From: Chloroflexota bacterium
GTDB taxonomy: Bacteria > Chloroflexota > Ktedonobacteria > Ktedonobacterales > Ktedonobacteraceae
Length of the DNA stretch: 19,304 nucleotides
Assembly: GCA_902810755.1 (NCBI GenBank)
Contig: CADDYT010000125.1
Coordinates: 1-19,304, forward strand
Direction: 5' to 3'
Below are positions 1 through 7,245 of this stretch, in pieces. The notes beneath the pieces are model-generated. The model was not told the origin of the DNA. It saw only the letters and a list, made by a program, of their open reading frames with translations, and did no database searches. The translations under genes and the position numbers were made by a program. Within the stretch, counting starts at the first letter, position 1. The number at the start of each line of letters is the position of its first letter.

Positions 1-531
1 AACCGTGGTGATGGTCGTTCCCATATCTCCTCTTTGGGAAGCTCGCTCTTGATTGCGCTGGTAGACGACCTCGTTGGCATGTTGTACACCCTCGATCAAA
101 AGAGCTTGCAGCGCAGCCTCACACTCCTGCTGCTCTCTGAGCTGAGGAAAGACATCATCGACGAGGGTCTCAGTCGCCAGGTGAGAGGCCTGCTGCCCAT
201 CGGCGTGACCGCCAAGCCCGTCGGCAACCACAAAGAGACCGAAGATCCCCTGTTCCTCACCAGCCAGATCACGGACGCCCTGAACAGCAAAGGTGCAATC
301 CTCATTAGGTTGCATTTTGCGTTTCAGGCCTGCGTCCAGGCCAATACCGACATCAAGGTGGAGCGGCAGATGAGGAGCAACCAACCCTTGAGCAGCAACG
401 GGTTGTCCCAGCAGGGTGAGCGCATGGTCAAGCAGGGATGCGGCATGCTGGGGTTGTTCATTGACGAGGGCCACCTGGACATTGTGCAGATACGCTTGCA
501 CGAGGGCAAGGTCAACAAAGTGAAGAGACAT
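1..531 (-). CDS. PP2C-family protein serine/threonine phosphatase, 5' part
   Basis: The minus strand from the ATG at 531-529 is open to the window edge (177 codons seen), so the 3' end is missing. Motifs of metal-dependent PP2C/Stp phosphatases are plain. G-LDAG-KRK-PNED (about residues 66-80) matches the usual first motif G..R..NED. VVADGLGGHADG (about residues 100-111) is the metal-binding DGxGGH motif. MGTTITTV at the window edge matches the next conserved GTT segment. By family knowledge it removes phosphate from Ser/Thr using Mn/Mg and often opposes Hanks-type kinases. About 65 residues before the catalytic core are helical-looking and not recognised. The start is supported by GAAAGGTAGG just upstream. 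The frame is also open upstream to a TAG at 720-718, but with no better start. The family call is strong; the substrate is unknown. Confidence 0.85.
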   Translation of the reverse strand, partial: MSLHFVDLALVQAYLHNVQVALVNEQPQHAASLLDHALTLLGQPVAAQGLVAPHLPLHLDVGIGLDAGLKRKMQPNEDCTFAVQGVRDLAGEEQGIFGLFVVADGLGGHADGQQASHLATETLVDDVFPQLREQQECEAALQALLIEGVQHANEVVYQRNQERASQRGDMGTTITTV

Positions 532-1727
532 ACAACCTACCTTTCTCGAGAATATTGGCGTTACAAGGCACGGCGCGGGCCGAATGGTTCGTGAGAGGAT
601 GAGACGGGGACTGAGAAAGCGCCTGGAGGTGGGAAGTTGAAGGTGTTGATCGACATGTGACAACCTCTCTGGAGAGCAGAAAAACACAAAAAGGAACCGC
701 AAGCGCAGTTTCTGCGTCTATCTCATGTAGAAAAAGCGCAAACAAGCCCCCTCACGGTGCCACACTGCAGAGCAGATGATGAGCAGCATCCAGAGCGAAG
801 CATTGTTAGAGACGGGAAGCCAGGCGCTTCCCCGAATAAGCGGTCCTTTCCAGTGGAAAGCTCGTACTACCAACAAGAGATCGACACACGACAGATAGGC
901 ATTACAGGGAACAAACTACAGGTACTATCCTACGAAGAGACGACCTAAAACGATGCTGACACAACACGCTCTACGCACACATGCAACTAAAACGATGTAC
1001 AAGGACAGCATACGGGAAACGCATTTCTATAGCCGTACTACAAGAAACAACAGATCGTGACTTCCGTCAGGAGAGTTCTCTCACACCTTTCGCACGAGAG
1101 CCCTGCTTACACTCCAGAGATCGCTCTCGCGGCCATCTCCGGCAATCCTGACTTCACCCATCACCTGGTCATCGAGTCTGTTCCGTCGATGATCGTAATG
1201 GTCGTGTAACGCTTTCCTCTAGCAAGAGGAGGTTACACAGCGGCATTGCTGCCAGGGTTTGGCGGCATCTTCTGCCTGCCAGTCTCTGTCTCCCTGTCAG
1301 GGGCGACATTTGTGAACACCAGAACTATACACAATGCGGGCAGGTAGGGAGAGGGAAAACAGGCTGAAAGTAACCGGGAAAGGAAACGGGAAGCAGCAAA
1401 AGGAACTGGTGCTGATCCAATGTCCAGAGAGCAGGTAGCAAGAAAGACGAAACCCATTTTTTCATCTGCCTGCTCTGCTCTCTCGGCTTCTCAAGCGGAA
1501 ATCAGGAGAAACCCGATGCTGGCACTCTCTCCTTTCGTTGATCTTATGGGTGGGCGTCAACAAGATCATCAGAGTCACGTCCATCTGGGCATCGAGATAC
1601 AACATCAGTGAGCAGACCGGGCTATTGAATCTTCGACGCCCCTGCTCTTTGGCTTCTACAGCCTCGTGATACTCTTTGGGCAGGCGTTTCATCCAGATGG
1701 ACAGATTCCTGTCGATCAAGCAACCTA
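532..1727. other. Long stretch without a recognisable gene
   Basis: About 1.2 kb between the phosphatase start and the IS630 left end. Reading all frames gives only short, compositionally odd ORFs, none with a family motif or a convincing ribosome binding site. Two structures stand out: a small CGCAG-TTT-CTGCG hairpin at 704-716 and a larger imperfect hairpin at 1204-1238. One short plus-strand frame ending at the TAA near 1207-1209 reads like the tail of a protein but cannot be assigned. The promoter of the phosphatase should lie in 532-760. A weak candidate reads TTGTTT then GATAGA 17 bases apart on the minus strand. No tRNA or rRNA signature was seen. Confidence 0.5.
1204..1238. repeat. 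Imperfect hairpin in the gene-free stretch
   Basis: GTGTAAC (1204-1210) pairs with GTTACAC (1232-1238), and inside it CCTCT (1216-1220) pairs with AGAGG (1225-1229), leaving a small asymmetric internal loop. There is no T-run on either side, so a simple intrinsic terminator is not convincing. It could be an operator, the end of a lost element or a structured RNA stem. Confidence 0.4.
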
Positions 1728-1752
1728 GTGGGTCATCCGGCAATTGGCTTGC
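1728..1752 (+). repeat. Left terminal inverted repeat of the IS630 element
   Basis: 25 bases exactly complementary to 3071-3095. It is preceded by TA at 1726-1727, the expected target-site dinucleotide. The match fails at the next base inward (1753 against 3070), which sets the repeat length. Confidence 0.92.
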
Positions 1753-1809
1753 CAGGCGGGAGGAGAAGAGATATACTGAACCAATCACCAAGCAGGGGGA
1801 CAACATGGT

Positions 1810-2358
1810 ATGGGAGTATCTCCACAAGTGGTTCTGCGCAGCTTCAGCGAAGCGGAGCGGGAACAGTTGCAGCGAATTGTCAAAGCCACCAGTGAACGAG
1901 TGGATGTCATGAGACGCACCAAAGCGGTGCTGGCCGTTTACACTGGCTCGACGTTCACGGAGGCTGGCCAACAGGGAGGAATGAGTCGGCAAGCCGTGAG
2001 CCAGCTGGTCAGGCGATTCAATGAGCGGGGGCTGGCGACTCTGCTGCTGGCCGCCGGGCGAGGGCGCAAAGCGACCTATACGCCACTTGATCGAGAGAGG
2101 ATTCTCCAGGAAGTGCAGCGCCAGCCCGATCGGGACCAGGATCAGACGGCCACCTGGTCGCTTTCCACGTTGCAACGCGCCCTGCGCAAGCACGGATTGC
2201 CTCACATCAGCCGCGATACCATTGGTCAGGTGCTGCATGAAGCTGGCTACACCTACCAGCGCAGCAGGACGTGGTGTCCGACCGGAACAGCTTTGCGGGT
2301 GCGCAAAGAGGGGGTCGTGACGGTGCATGATCCTCATACCGAGGAAAAAAAAGCCTGA
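1810..2358 (+). CDS. IS630 transposase, N-terminal DNA-binding ORF (orfA)
   Basis: This 182-residue ORF carries the paired helix-turn-helix region of IS630 transposases, which binds the terminal repeats. The first HTH is around residues 15-70 (with [19 protein letters not shown]) and a second winged-helix-like part is around residues 85-150 ([19 protein letters not shown]). It ends ...HTEEKKA-stop at the A8 run at 2345-2352. A -1 slip on A-AAA-AAA would carry ribosomes into the catalytic frame ([18 protein letters not shown]). Programmed -1 frameshifting of this kind is known in IS630-family elements. The ATG at 1810 has a purine-rich GGGGG upstream at about 1794-1799. A minus-strand ORF covering the same region is a shadow. 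Confidence 0.85.
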   Translation: MGVSPQVVLRSFSEAEREQLQRIVKATSERVDVMRRTKAVLAVYTGSTFTEAGQQGGMSRQAVSQLVRRFNERGLATLLLAAGRGRKATYTPLDRERILQEVQRQPDRDQDQTATWSLSTLQRALRKHGLPHISRDTIGQVLHEAGYTYQRSRTWCPTGTALRVRKEGVVTVHDPHTEEKKA

Positions 2359-3098
2359 TCGAGCAGGCGTATCAGGTGGCCGAAGCGCTGGGTATTCCCC
2401 TCTGGTGCCAAGACGAAGCGGGTCCCTACCAAACGATGCCCCAGCCAGGAACCGTCTGGGCTCCCGAAGGGCATGCAGTCTTACAGCCGCATGAGTATGT
2501 CCGCACCGGCACCGCCAGGCTGCTGACCCTGTTTCGGCCCGCCACCGGGGAGGTTCGAGCCAAAGGGGTTCGTTCGACCGCCAACGCCATCTTACATCCC
2601 TGGCTCAAAACCGAACTGCAAGCATTGCTCGAAGAGTAGGCCCAAGAGCATCCGGTGGTTCCTATGGATGAAGCTCGACCGCCTTTGGCCCGCTGGGAGA
2701 CCTGCTGGGGCATCCGCCACGCGGCCTCTATCCTCCCATCCGTCTGATCCTGGTGTGGGATAACCTGGCCGGGCATTGCTCCTACGAGATCATCAAATGG
2801 CTGTTTAGCCAGGGCATCATGCCGCTGTATACGCCCATTGGCGGCTCCTTCCTGGTTGAATATGGCTGAGTCACTCCAACGCATCATCGTACGCCGAGCG
2901 CTCTCTGGGCAGCATCCCCAGACGCCTGAACAGATCATTGAGTGGTTGGAGCAGACCGTCAGAGGCTGGAATCGGCAGCCCACCCCCTTTGTCTGGAATG
3001 GCAAACGCCGCAGGCGGCGGGAACGGGCTCGTCTGCGGCGTTTAGGGGGATCGGGGGCTGCTGTCTTCTCGCAAGCCAATTGCCGGATGACCCACTAG
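2352..3098 (+). pseudogene. IS630 transposase, DDE catalytic part (orfB), disrupted
   Basis: All three catalytic segments of the IS630 DDE domain can be read, but in different frames. [10 protein letters not shown] (about 2403-2432, first Asp) is in the -1 frame relative to orf[10 protein letters not shown] (about 2750-2776, second Asp) is one frame away. [10 protein letters not shown] (about 2860-2889, catalytic Glu) is back in the first. Lesions are an in-frame TAG at 2637-2639, a frameshift near 2690 and a compensating frameshift near 2840-2855 where GGSWLNMAE should be continuous. The C-terminus ([21 protein letters not shown]) is typical of the family. The number of lesions argues for real decay over a single sequencing error. 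Confidence 0.85.
3071..3095 (-). repeat. Right terminal inverted repeat of the IS630 element
   Basis: Exact reverse complement of 1728-1752, followed by TA at 3096-3097. The last transposase codons lie inside this repeat, and the stop codon TAG (3096-3098) is formed by the duplicated target TA plus the first flanking base. The stop is therefore supplied by the insertion site, not by the element. Confidence 0.92.
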
Positions 3099-3174
3099 TA
3101 TCACAAGCACACTGCTACCTTTCGCGATGTCCTTGCAGTTGCCAGACAACATCTGTGGGGCTAGAACACTTTTC

Positions 3175-3209
3175 CCACATCACCTCCCCACCCTGATGTG
3201 GTTTTAGTT
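3175..3209 (+). terminator. Possible intrinsic terminator after the IS element
   Basis: CCACATCA (3175-3182) and TGATGTGG (3194-3201) form a perfect 8-bp stem with an 11-base C-rich loop, followed by TTTTAGTTT. The shape fits a weak rho-independent terminator on the plus strand. The stem is only half GC and the T-run is interrupted, so this is tentative. Confidence 0.35.
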
Positions 3210-3275
3210 TCTCGCTCCACTCTTCAGCACTTCTCGTTCGCCATCTGTTCTTGAGTTAGAAATGTACAAAGTCAA

Positions 3276-3317
3276 GCATAGAAGGTGGGGAAATACCTGT
3301 TTCCCCACCTTCTGTGC
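3276..3317. repeat. Strong hairpin upstream of the DUF6236-like gene
   Basis: The arms 3276-3293 and 3300-3317 are complementary over 17 of 18 positions (GCATAGAAGGTGGGGAAA against its partner, the only difference allowing a G-T wobble), with a 6-base loop. It abuts a promoter-like extended -10 element at 3318-3323. There is no T-run after it, so it is not an obvious terminator. It could be an operator, a small mobile-element remnant or a folded single-strand signal. Confidence 0.75.
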
Positions 3318-3323
3318 TATACT
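3315..3323 (+). promoter_or_regulatory. Extended -10 promoter candidate
   Basis: TGCTATACT has the extended -10 form TGnTATAAT with one mismatch. No good -35 is present at the usual distance, since that position lies inside the 3276-3317 hairpin. Extended -10 promoters can work without one. It would transcribe the short upstream ORF and the DUF6236-like gene about 110 bases downstream. Confidence 0.4.
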
Positions 3324-3379
3324 ACGGATTAGAGAAAGAGTTACCCATGTGGTGAATTTCGGGCTATCAACGGGATCGA

Positions 3380-3436
3380 ATGGGATCGTTTTCTGAAATT
3401 ATACGGCAGGCTTTGCCAGAAACGGAGCGGCTCTGA
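3380..3436 (+). CDS. Possible 18-residue leader ORF overlapping the next gene
   Basis: ATG at 3380 opens an 18-codon frame (MGSFSEIIRQALPETERL) whose TGA at 3434-3436 overlaps the ATG of the DUF6236-like gene (TGATG). This arrangement often couples translation of two genes. No clear ribosome binding site precedes it and it is too short to judge by coding signal, so it may be chance. Confidence 0.25.
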   Translation: MGSFSEIIRQALPETERL

Positions 3437-4635
3437 TGGGTGATCACATTGGACTTTATTATCCTCACTTTGCATTCCCCGATGATGGTTGGATGAAGCT
3501 GGCAGCCCTCTACTGGAATAAGTTGGGGCGCATTATTCCCCCAGACTATACCCCTCCCGACTCAGATACCGTGCAACGGCTGCAAGAAGCACTCAGTTTT
3601 ACCAAAGACTTCACACCATCATGGAATGATACGCTTGAGGTAAGTGAAATGTTTAGTAAACTCCTCTTTTTCTATGGACACGATTTGTTCCAGGTCTACG
3701 GCATACATCGGCCTGTACCTGAAAACAGGGGGGACAACTTATCTTATGTATACAGTGACCTAAAAATGAGTCACCAACTTGTTGAACTTCTTAGGCGGAA
3801 TGGGCTGGCTGTTGACGCTGATGCTCATCGGGCCAGTGAAGTTTTCCCACACAAGCTTGTAGGAATGCACCCTAAACTTGCCTCCATTTACATGGAAGCG
3901 CTTGCGGAACAGATGGCTACATCAAGGGAATTGCATCCCGTGACAAATAGTGTGCGTGATCACATCGTAGTAGGGGGATACACATTGGGGCGACTTACGA
4001 GAGCGCTTCTCTCTGATGATTTTCCTCAATCTCGATACTTGGATCGGATGATACATAATACTCCAACAATGGGAGAAGAGATTGCATGTCAGATGGCGAC
4101 AATTGCACTACAATCGGTTCTTCCTAAAGATATAGCCAGTGTTCCGGTAGAGAAAATCATACAAGTACGCCAGCAGCATCGCGCCGAGTTGACGGCATTT
4201 CAAGAGCACATCTATGAACTCACAACGACCCTCGACGGTATTCAACAGATCGATGATCTGAAAGCTCTCCAGGCTCATCTTGAAACAGCGTATGAGAGGG
4301 AGATTAAACCTCAAGTAGACGACCTCAGAAAATATATGAAATCGCTTGCCATAGATACAGTCACAGGAATACTGAACATCAAAGTCGCGCTGCCCCCATT
4401 GCTCGCTGGTACAGGTGCAGCACTACATCTCGCTCCAGTTCCGCCTGAAGTAGCCGGGACCGCCGCTATTGCGTGCAGTGTTTTTCCTGTGCTTCAGAAG
4501 AAGCGAAGAGAGGTACGCGCCACAGTGCATAAATCGCCTGTCGCTTATCTTCTCTACACCGAGGAGGGATTAACACCAACTGGTGTAGTGACGAAGGTCA
4601 AACAAACGACAAGGCGTTTGCTATTTGGTGTCTAG
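3436..4635 (+). CDS. DUF6236-like protein of unknown function
   Basis: This 399-residue protein opens with LYYPHFAFPDDGWMKLAALYW and then NKLGRIIPPDY, the hallmark start of DUF6236-type proteins, whose function is not established. The middle is helical with charged segments (about residues 235-300, coiled-coil-like). Near residues 310-355 is a hydrophobic Ala/Pro/Leu-rich stretch (ILNIKVALPPLLAGTGAALH onward) that might touch a membrane. A basic C-terminus follows. ATG 3436 is preceded by GGAG at 3424-3427. Its base composition looks more AT-rich than the transfer operon, consistent with separate acquisition. It stands alone between an IS element and gene debris. Family assignment is from the N-terminal pattern only. 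Confidence 0.7.
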   Translation: MGDHIGLYYPHFAFPDDGWMKLAALYWNKLGRIIPPDYTPPDSDTVQRLQEALSFTKDFTPSWNDTLEVSEMFSKLLFFYGHDLFQVYGIHRPVPENRGDNLSYVYSDLKMSHQLVELLRRNGLAVDADAHRASEVFPHKLVGMHPKLASIYMEALAEQMATSRELHPVTNSVRDHIVVGGYTLGRLTRALLSDDFPQSRYLDRMIHNTPTMGEEIACQMATIALQSVLPKDIASVPVEKIIQVRQQHRAELTAFQEHIYELTTTLDGIQQIDDLKALQAHLETAYEREIKPQVDDLRKYMKSLAIDTVTGILNIKVALPPLLAGTGAALHLAPVPPEVAGTAAIACSVFPVLQKKRREVRATVHKSPVAYLLYTEEGLTPTGVVTKVKQTTRRLLFGV

Positions 4636-4886
4636 CATCTTAGATAAAACCCTCTTTCTGGCCTTCGGAAGCTAGTCATGGGTGTTTGTGGGATGATTTG
4701 TGGGCAGTTGGTTATCACCCAGCTACCGACGGGTCTTGCTGATAGTGATATCGATTGTGATAGAAACGGTGCCATTTAATGTGGTGATTTACAGATTCAG
4801 ACGCAAGCTCAGCACGGTATATTCCCAGAAGCAAGATTGAATCATACCTTTGCCGTTTCCTTATCTTCGATTCAATTCGGCAAACC
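4636..4886. other. Gap with no recognisable gene
   Basis: Between the DUF6236-like gene and the dehydrogenase fragment there is no ORF with a family motif. A minus-strand frame of 88 codons covers part of it but has no ribosome binding site and overlaps the dehydrogenase remnant, so I treat it as non-coding debris. Confidence 0.4.
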
Positions 4887-5110
4887 TTGCTGGCAAAGAA
4901 CACACAACCCTGCCTCGATGCTGCACCTCCGGGTACCCGCATTGTGCTGCTGGGCCTTGCCACTGAGAATGTGATATTCAATCCGCTGCGTTTCGTACGT
5001 CAGGAACTGGAGATCCGGAATACGTTCTTCTACGAACATCCGACGGATTACCCAGGAACTATTGCCCTAATCACCTCTTGCAAGCTCTCACTAGGAGCCA
5101 CCGCTAGTGA
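4887..5110 (+). pseudogene. Fragment of a zinc-type alcohol dehydrogenase (MDR family)
   Basis: The translation CLDAAPPGTRIVLLGLATE (about 4912-4968), followed by FNPLRFVRQELEIRNTFFYEH and GTIALITSCKLSL, matches the second half of the Rossmann domain and following segment of sorbitol/threonine-dehydrogenase-type enzymes. There the pattern is G-G-xVLVGL...PL..VRRELTIRGSF...ALxLIxSGKL. The Zn-binding N-terminal domain, the GxGxxG motif and the C-terminus are missing. The frame ends at a stop near 5175 after unrelated sequence. It is a decayed relic of roughly 70 codons out of a usual 340 or so. Confidence 0.65.
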
Positions 5111-5718
5111 ACCACAGCCGCTCCTCGCTCCTGAAGGCTGTGGCAGCTGGCAAACTGAACGCCAAACCCATCGTTAGCCCGAGTAATAGAGTTATGTAGA
5201 GCAAAAAGTGAGTAGGCTCTTGCGATGAGTGAACCAAGACACACCCTTCCGGAGGAGACAGCTGAACATATAATTGGAACTGGAATTGGATACCTCCGTG
5301 GTCTAAAAGCCTTTTTCTTTCTCCTCTTCATACCAAAGGGTATCCTTTCCTGCTACTTCCCTTTAGAAAAGTGCAAACAGAGAGGATATGACCAGGTAGA
5401 ATAATTACTAGCATATGGCCGCGACGGCCAAAGGACAACAGATACATTTTCAAGAGATGAGGTGAACCCGATGCGGGTCATCCTCAACTCTTGAAGAGAA
5501 TAGAACACACAGCCATCACCACACGTTCTCAAAGGGAGCGAAAGCAGAAGCAAGCTCGACTACCAGATATCATCCGTGAGGATCATATCGAGGAGCGGTC
5601 TGCTCCACTCAACCACACAGAGAGCACGCAGGAGGCGGCGAACATCAGTGTTCGCAGTCCCCACTCAGAAAAGCGCCCCGTTACGAGGACGCAACAGGCT
5701 ACTCCTCTGAGTGAAGCA
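5111..5718. other. Gap with hairpins but no convincing gene
   Basis: No recognisable gene. An 82-codon plus-strand frame (5491-5739) starts with TTG, has no ribosome binding site and is a hydrophilic low-complexity sequence, so I do not call it. Structures seen are a perfect hairpin TGGCCG-CGA-CGGCCA (5416-5430), a long imperfect one at 5450-5494, and a small ATACC-AAAG-GGTAT (5330-5343). Confidence 0.4.
5450..5494. repeat. Long imperfect hairpin
   Basis: The arms 5450-5470 and 5474-5494 match as inverted repeats at 17 of 21 positions: TCAAGAG and TGAGG at the base, ACCCG at the tip, with a small internal bubble. The loop is 3 bases. Its purpose is not evident. With the 5416-5430 hairpin just upstream it may mark the end of a lost transcript or element. 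Confidence 0.55.
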
Positions 5719-5756
5719 CCTTTTCCAGTGAGGGGATGAGCCTCACTGAGAAAAGG
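5719..5756 (-). terminator. Strong hairpin terminator of the coiled-coil gene
   Basis: The stem is built from CCTTTTC-CAGTGAGG (5719-5733) and CCTCACTG-A-GAAAAGG (5741-5756): 15 base pairs with one bulged A and a 7-base loop. It begins 5 bases beyond the TAA of the minus-strand gene. The AT-rich outer stem gives a T-run on the ascending or descending arm in either direction, so it may act on both strands. Confidence 0.65.
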
Positions 5757-5760
5757 ATTT

Positions 5761-6546
5761 TTACAGGTGCATGGCCATGAAGAAGGCGCAGCCGAAGAGT
5801 CCAAAGACGAAGAGGAGAAACAGGCAGAACAGCATGAGTTTGTTCAGCGAGCGTCTCTGGCTCACCTGTCGGGTCACTTCTTCCACCATCACACTTTGAT
5901 TGTCATGCGTGGCGGCGAGCATGGCCGCGACATTGCTTTGGACATCAGATGCAAAGTCGAGTACTTGCTGGGAGCCGTGCATAGCGAGACGCAGGGAGGC
6001 ACGTGCATCTTCATGCCCATCGTGTGCTACCTGGTACGCGCCTAGAAACCGTGCATCCTGGCTCTGGAGTACCTGCATGAGCAGGTGTGCCATCTCCTGG
6101 ACGTGCTGGTTCTGCCTCTGGCTCACAGCCTGTGTTGCTTGCAGCTGGGCCATCTCGCGTGCCTGTCGCCCCTGTTCATAGAGAGGCAGCAGTTCGGAAG
6201 CCAGCAGCACCTGTTGGCGCACCAGTTTCTCCTCGATGGCGTTCTGCAAGCCTGGATCGGTCGGATCAAGGTACTCGCCGAGATGACGAAGCAGCAATTC
6301 AAGGGCTTCCTTGATGGCCCATTCCTTCATCAACGTCTCCAGCAGAACCGGAACCTGCTCGACCAATCCGCTCTGAGCAAGTTGTTTGAGAGCTGCCCAC
6401 TGCTGATCGAGCCGGGAAAGGGTGGCATCCAGCACCTCTTCGAGTGCCTCCTGACATTCCCCCCGGTCCTGTGCCGCCTGGATCGTCCGCAGGAAGACGA
6501 TTTGAGCACTCCTCAATTGACAAGAAAACAGATCGCGTGTTGACAT
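5761..6546 (-). CDS. Coiled-coil protein with a C-terminal membrane anchor
   Basis: 261 residues, no recognised family. Residues about 5-235 are almost entirely helical, Gln/Glu/Leu/Ala-rich, with strong coiled-coil character (EKLVRQQVLLASELLPLYEQ then GRQAREMAQLQATQAVSQRQ). Residues about 237-261 form one hydrophobic helix (KLMLFCLFLLFVFGLFGCAF) ending two or three residues before the stop. It is therefore likely a tail-anchored membrane protein with a cytoplasmic body. The start at 6546-6544 is chosen over an ATG 33 bases upstream because AAGGAG sits 7 bases before it. A hairpin terminator follows directly, so it is probably a single-gene transcript. No function can be assigned. Confidence 0.75.
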   Translation of the reverse strand: MSTRDLFSCQLRSAQIVFLRTIQAAQDRGECQEALEEVLDATLSRLDQQWAALKQLAQSGLVEQVPVLLETLMKEWAIKEALELLLRHLGEYLDPTDPGLQNAIEEKLVRQQVLLASELLPLYEQGRQAREMAQLQATQAVSQRQNQHVQEMAHLLMQVLQSQDARFLGAYQVAHDGHEDARASLRLAMHGSQQVLDFASDVQSNVAAMLAATHDNQSVMVEEVTRQVSQRRSLNKLMLFCLFLLFVFGLFGCAFFMAMHL

Positions 6547-6987
6547 GGAAATACTCCTTTTCTTTCCATCCCCACACACAGCAGCACCTCAGAAGGGCAG
6601 TTCCATGCGCAATGGTTTCCCATCGCACAGGCCTCACTCCTCCATGTGGTACTGTGCGACGGGAATATCGACGAACAACATCTTTTCATCCTTTGCAGGA
6701 ATACATCTACTCTAGCAAAGTGCAAGAGGAAGTATTCGGTTCGGTCACTGAAAGCAGACGGGAAGGGTGCTGCAAGCACGGGAAAAAGCAGAAAAACACC
6801 TATCAGATGAGGTGGGAGGGAATGTCGAAATCCTGAAAAGTGCGCAATAAAAGGGAAGAGTGCCAGAAAGTTGCTGATCGTTCAGACCGCCTCGTAAGCA
6901 GCAGGAGGCTCAATGGCCCTCTCGATTTTCCGCACGCTCATTCTTGGTTCTCTCGACAACCAAAATCTTACAAGAGATACCCATTTC
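6547..6987. other. Upstream region of the coiled-coil gene, no gene seen
   Basis: This holds the presumed minus-strand promoter of the coiled-coil gene and the sequence following the truncated epimerase. An Arg-rich minus-strand frame (6882-7070) overlaps the epimerase fragment in another frame. It has no motif I recognise and is treated as debris. Confidence 0.4.
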
Positions 6988-7245
6988 TCACGGGTTTCGT
7001 TCGACAAAGGCCTGTCTGGAATGCGTCGCCAAGTGCGGATGGTGCAGAGAGGCCGTGTGAATGATGGCATCTACCCCTCTCCCTCTCACCACCTGGAAAA
7101 CAGCGGCTCGATCCGTGATACTCATTACGTGTTGTGTCCACTTTCCAGCAACAAGATCGATGCGAACCGGCTCGTGGCCTACTGAGAGCTGCCCAGCAAT
7201 GGTAGCTCCTAACTGACCGGAACTTCCTGTGATGAGGACACGCAT
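6988..7245 (-). pseudogene. Truncated NAD(P)-dependent epimerase/dehydratase (extended SDR)
   Basis: The 85-residue frame starts MRVLITGSSGQLGATIAGQL, which carries the TGxxGxxG nucleotide-binding motif of extended short-chain dehydrogenases, followed by the acidic D at the end of beta-2 (VRIDL). It then has MSITDRAAVFQVVRGRGVDA and IIHTASL, the family pattern D(L/I)TD...DxVIHxA. After ...SRQAFVERNP the frame stops. A normal enzyme would have another 200 or more residues with the YxxxK catalytic pair, and these are not found downstream in any frame. It is a broken gene cut at about 6995, just left of the transfer operon, and could mark an insertion or deletion boundary. Confidence 0.7.

Larger units (their letters stand above)
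1728..3095 (+). mobile_element. IS630-family insertion sequence, complete ends, 1368 bp
   Basis: The ends are defined directly by the sequence. The left terminus starts GTGGGTCATCCGG at 1728 and the right terminus is its exact reverse complement ending at 3095. The match is perfect over 25 bp (1728-1752 and 3071-3095). Both ends are flanked by TA (1726-1727 and 3096-3097), the target duplication typical of IS630/Tc1-mariner elements. Inside is a helix-turn-helix ORF followed, in the -1 frame, by a DDE catalytic ORF, the usual IS630 layout. The catalytic part is broken (separate entry), so this copy is probably not autonomous, but its intact ends could still be mobilised by an active relative. 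Confidence 0.93.

Noticed and set aside
34..594. 186-codon plus-strand frame at the window start
   Set aside because: Antisense to the PP2C phosphatase, whose motifs are unmistakable on the minus strand.
1040..1209. Possible gene tail on the plus strand ending near 1209
   Set aside because: About 50 open codons with plausible composition but no start, no motif, and an equally open antisense frame; it cannot be told from chance.
1462..2337. Minus-strand 291-codon frame across the IS630 left half
   Set aside because: It is antisense to the transposase for most of its length and runs through the terminal repeat. Only its last 88 codons, outside the IS, are of interest and are treated in a finding.
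2426..3079. Minus-strand 217-codon frame
   Set aside because: Arg/Pro/Ser-rich shadow of the transposase catalytic region, no motif.
5491..5739. 82-codon plus-strand frame
   Set aside because: TTG start, no ribosome site, low-complexity hydrophilic sequence, and its end lies in the terminator hairpin of the opposite gene.
6882..7070. Minus-strand 62-codon Arg-rich frame
   Set aside because: Overlaps the epimerase fragment in another frame, no recognisable motif or ribosome site.
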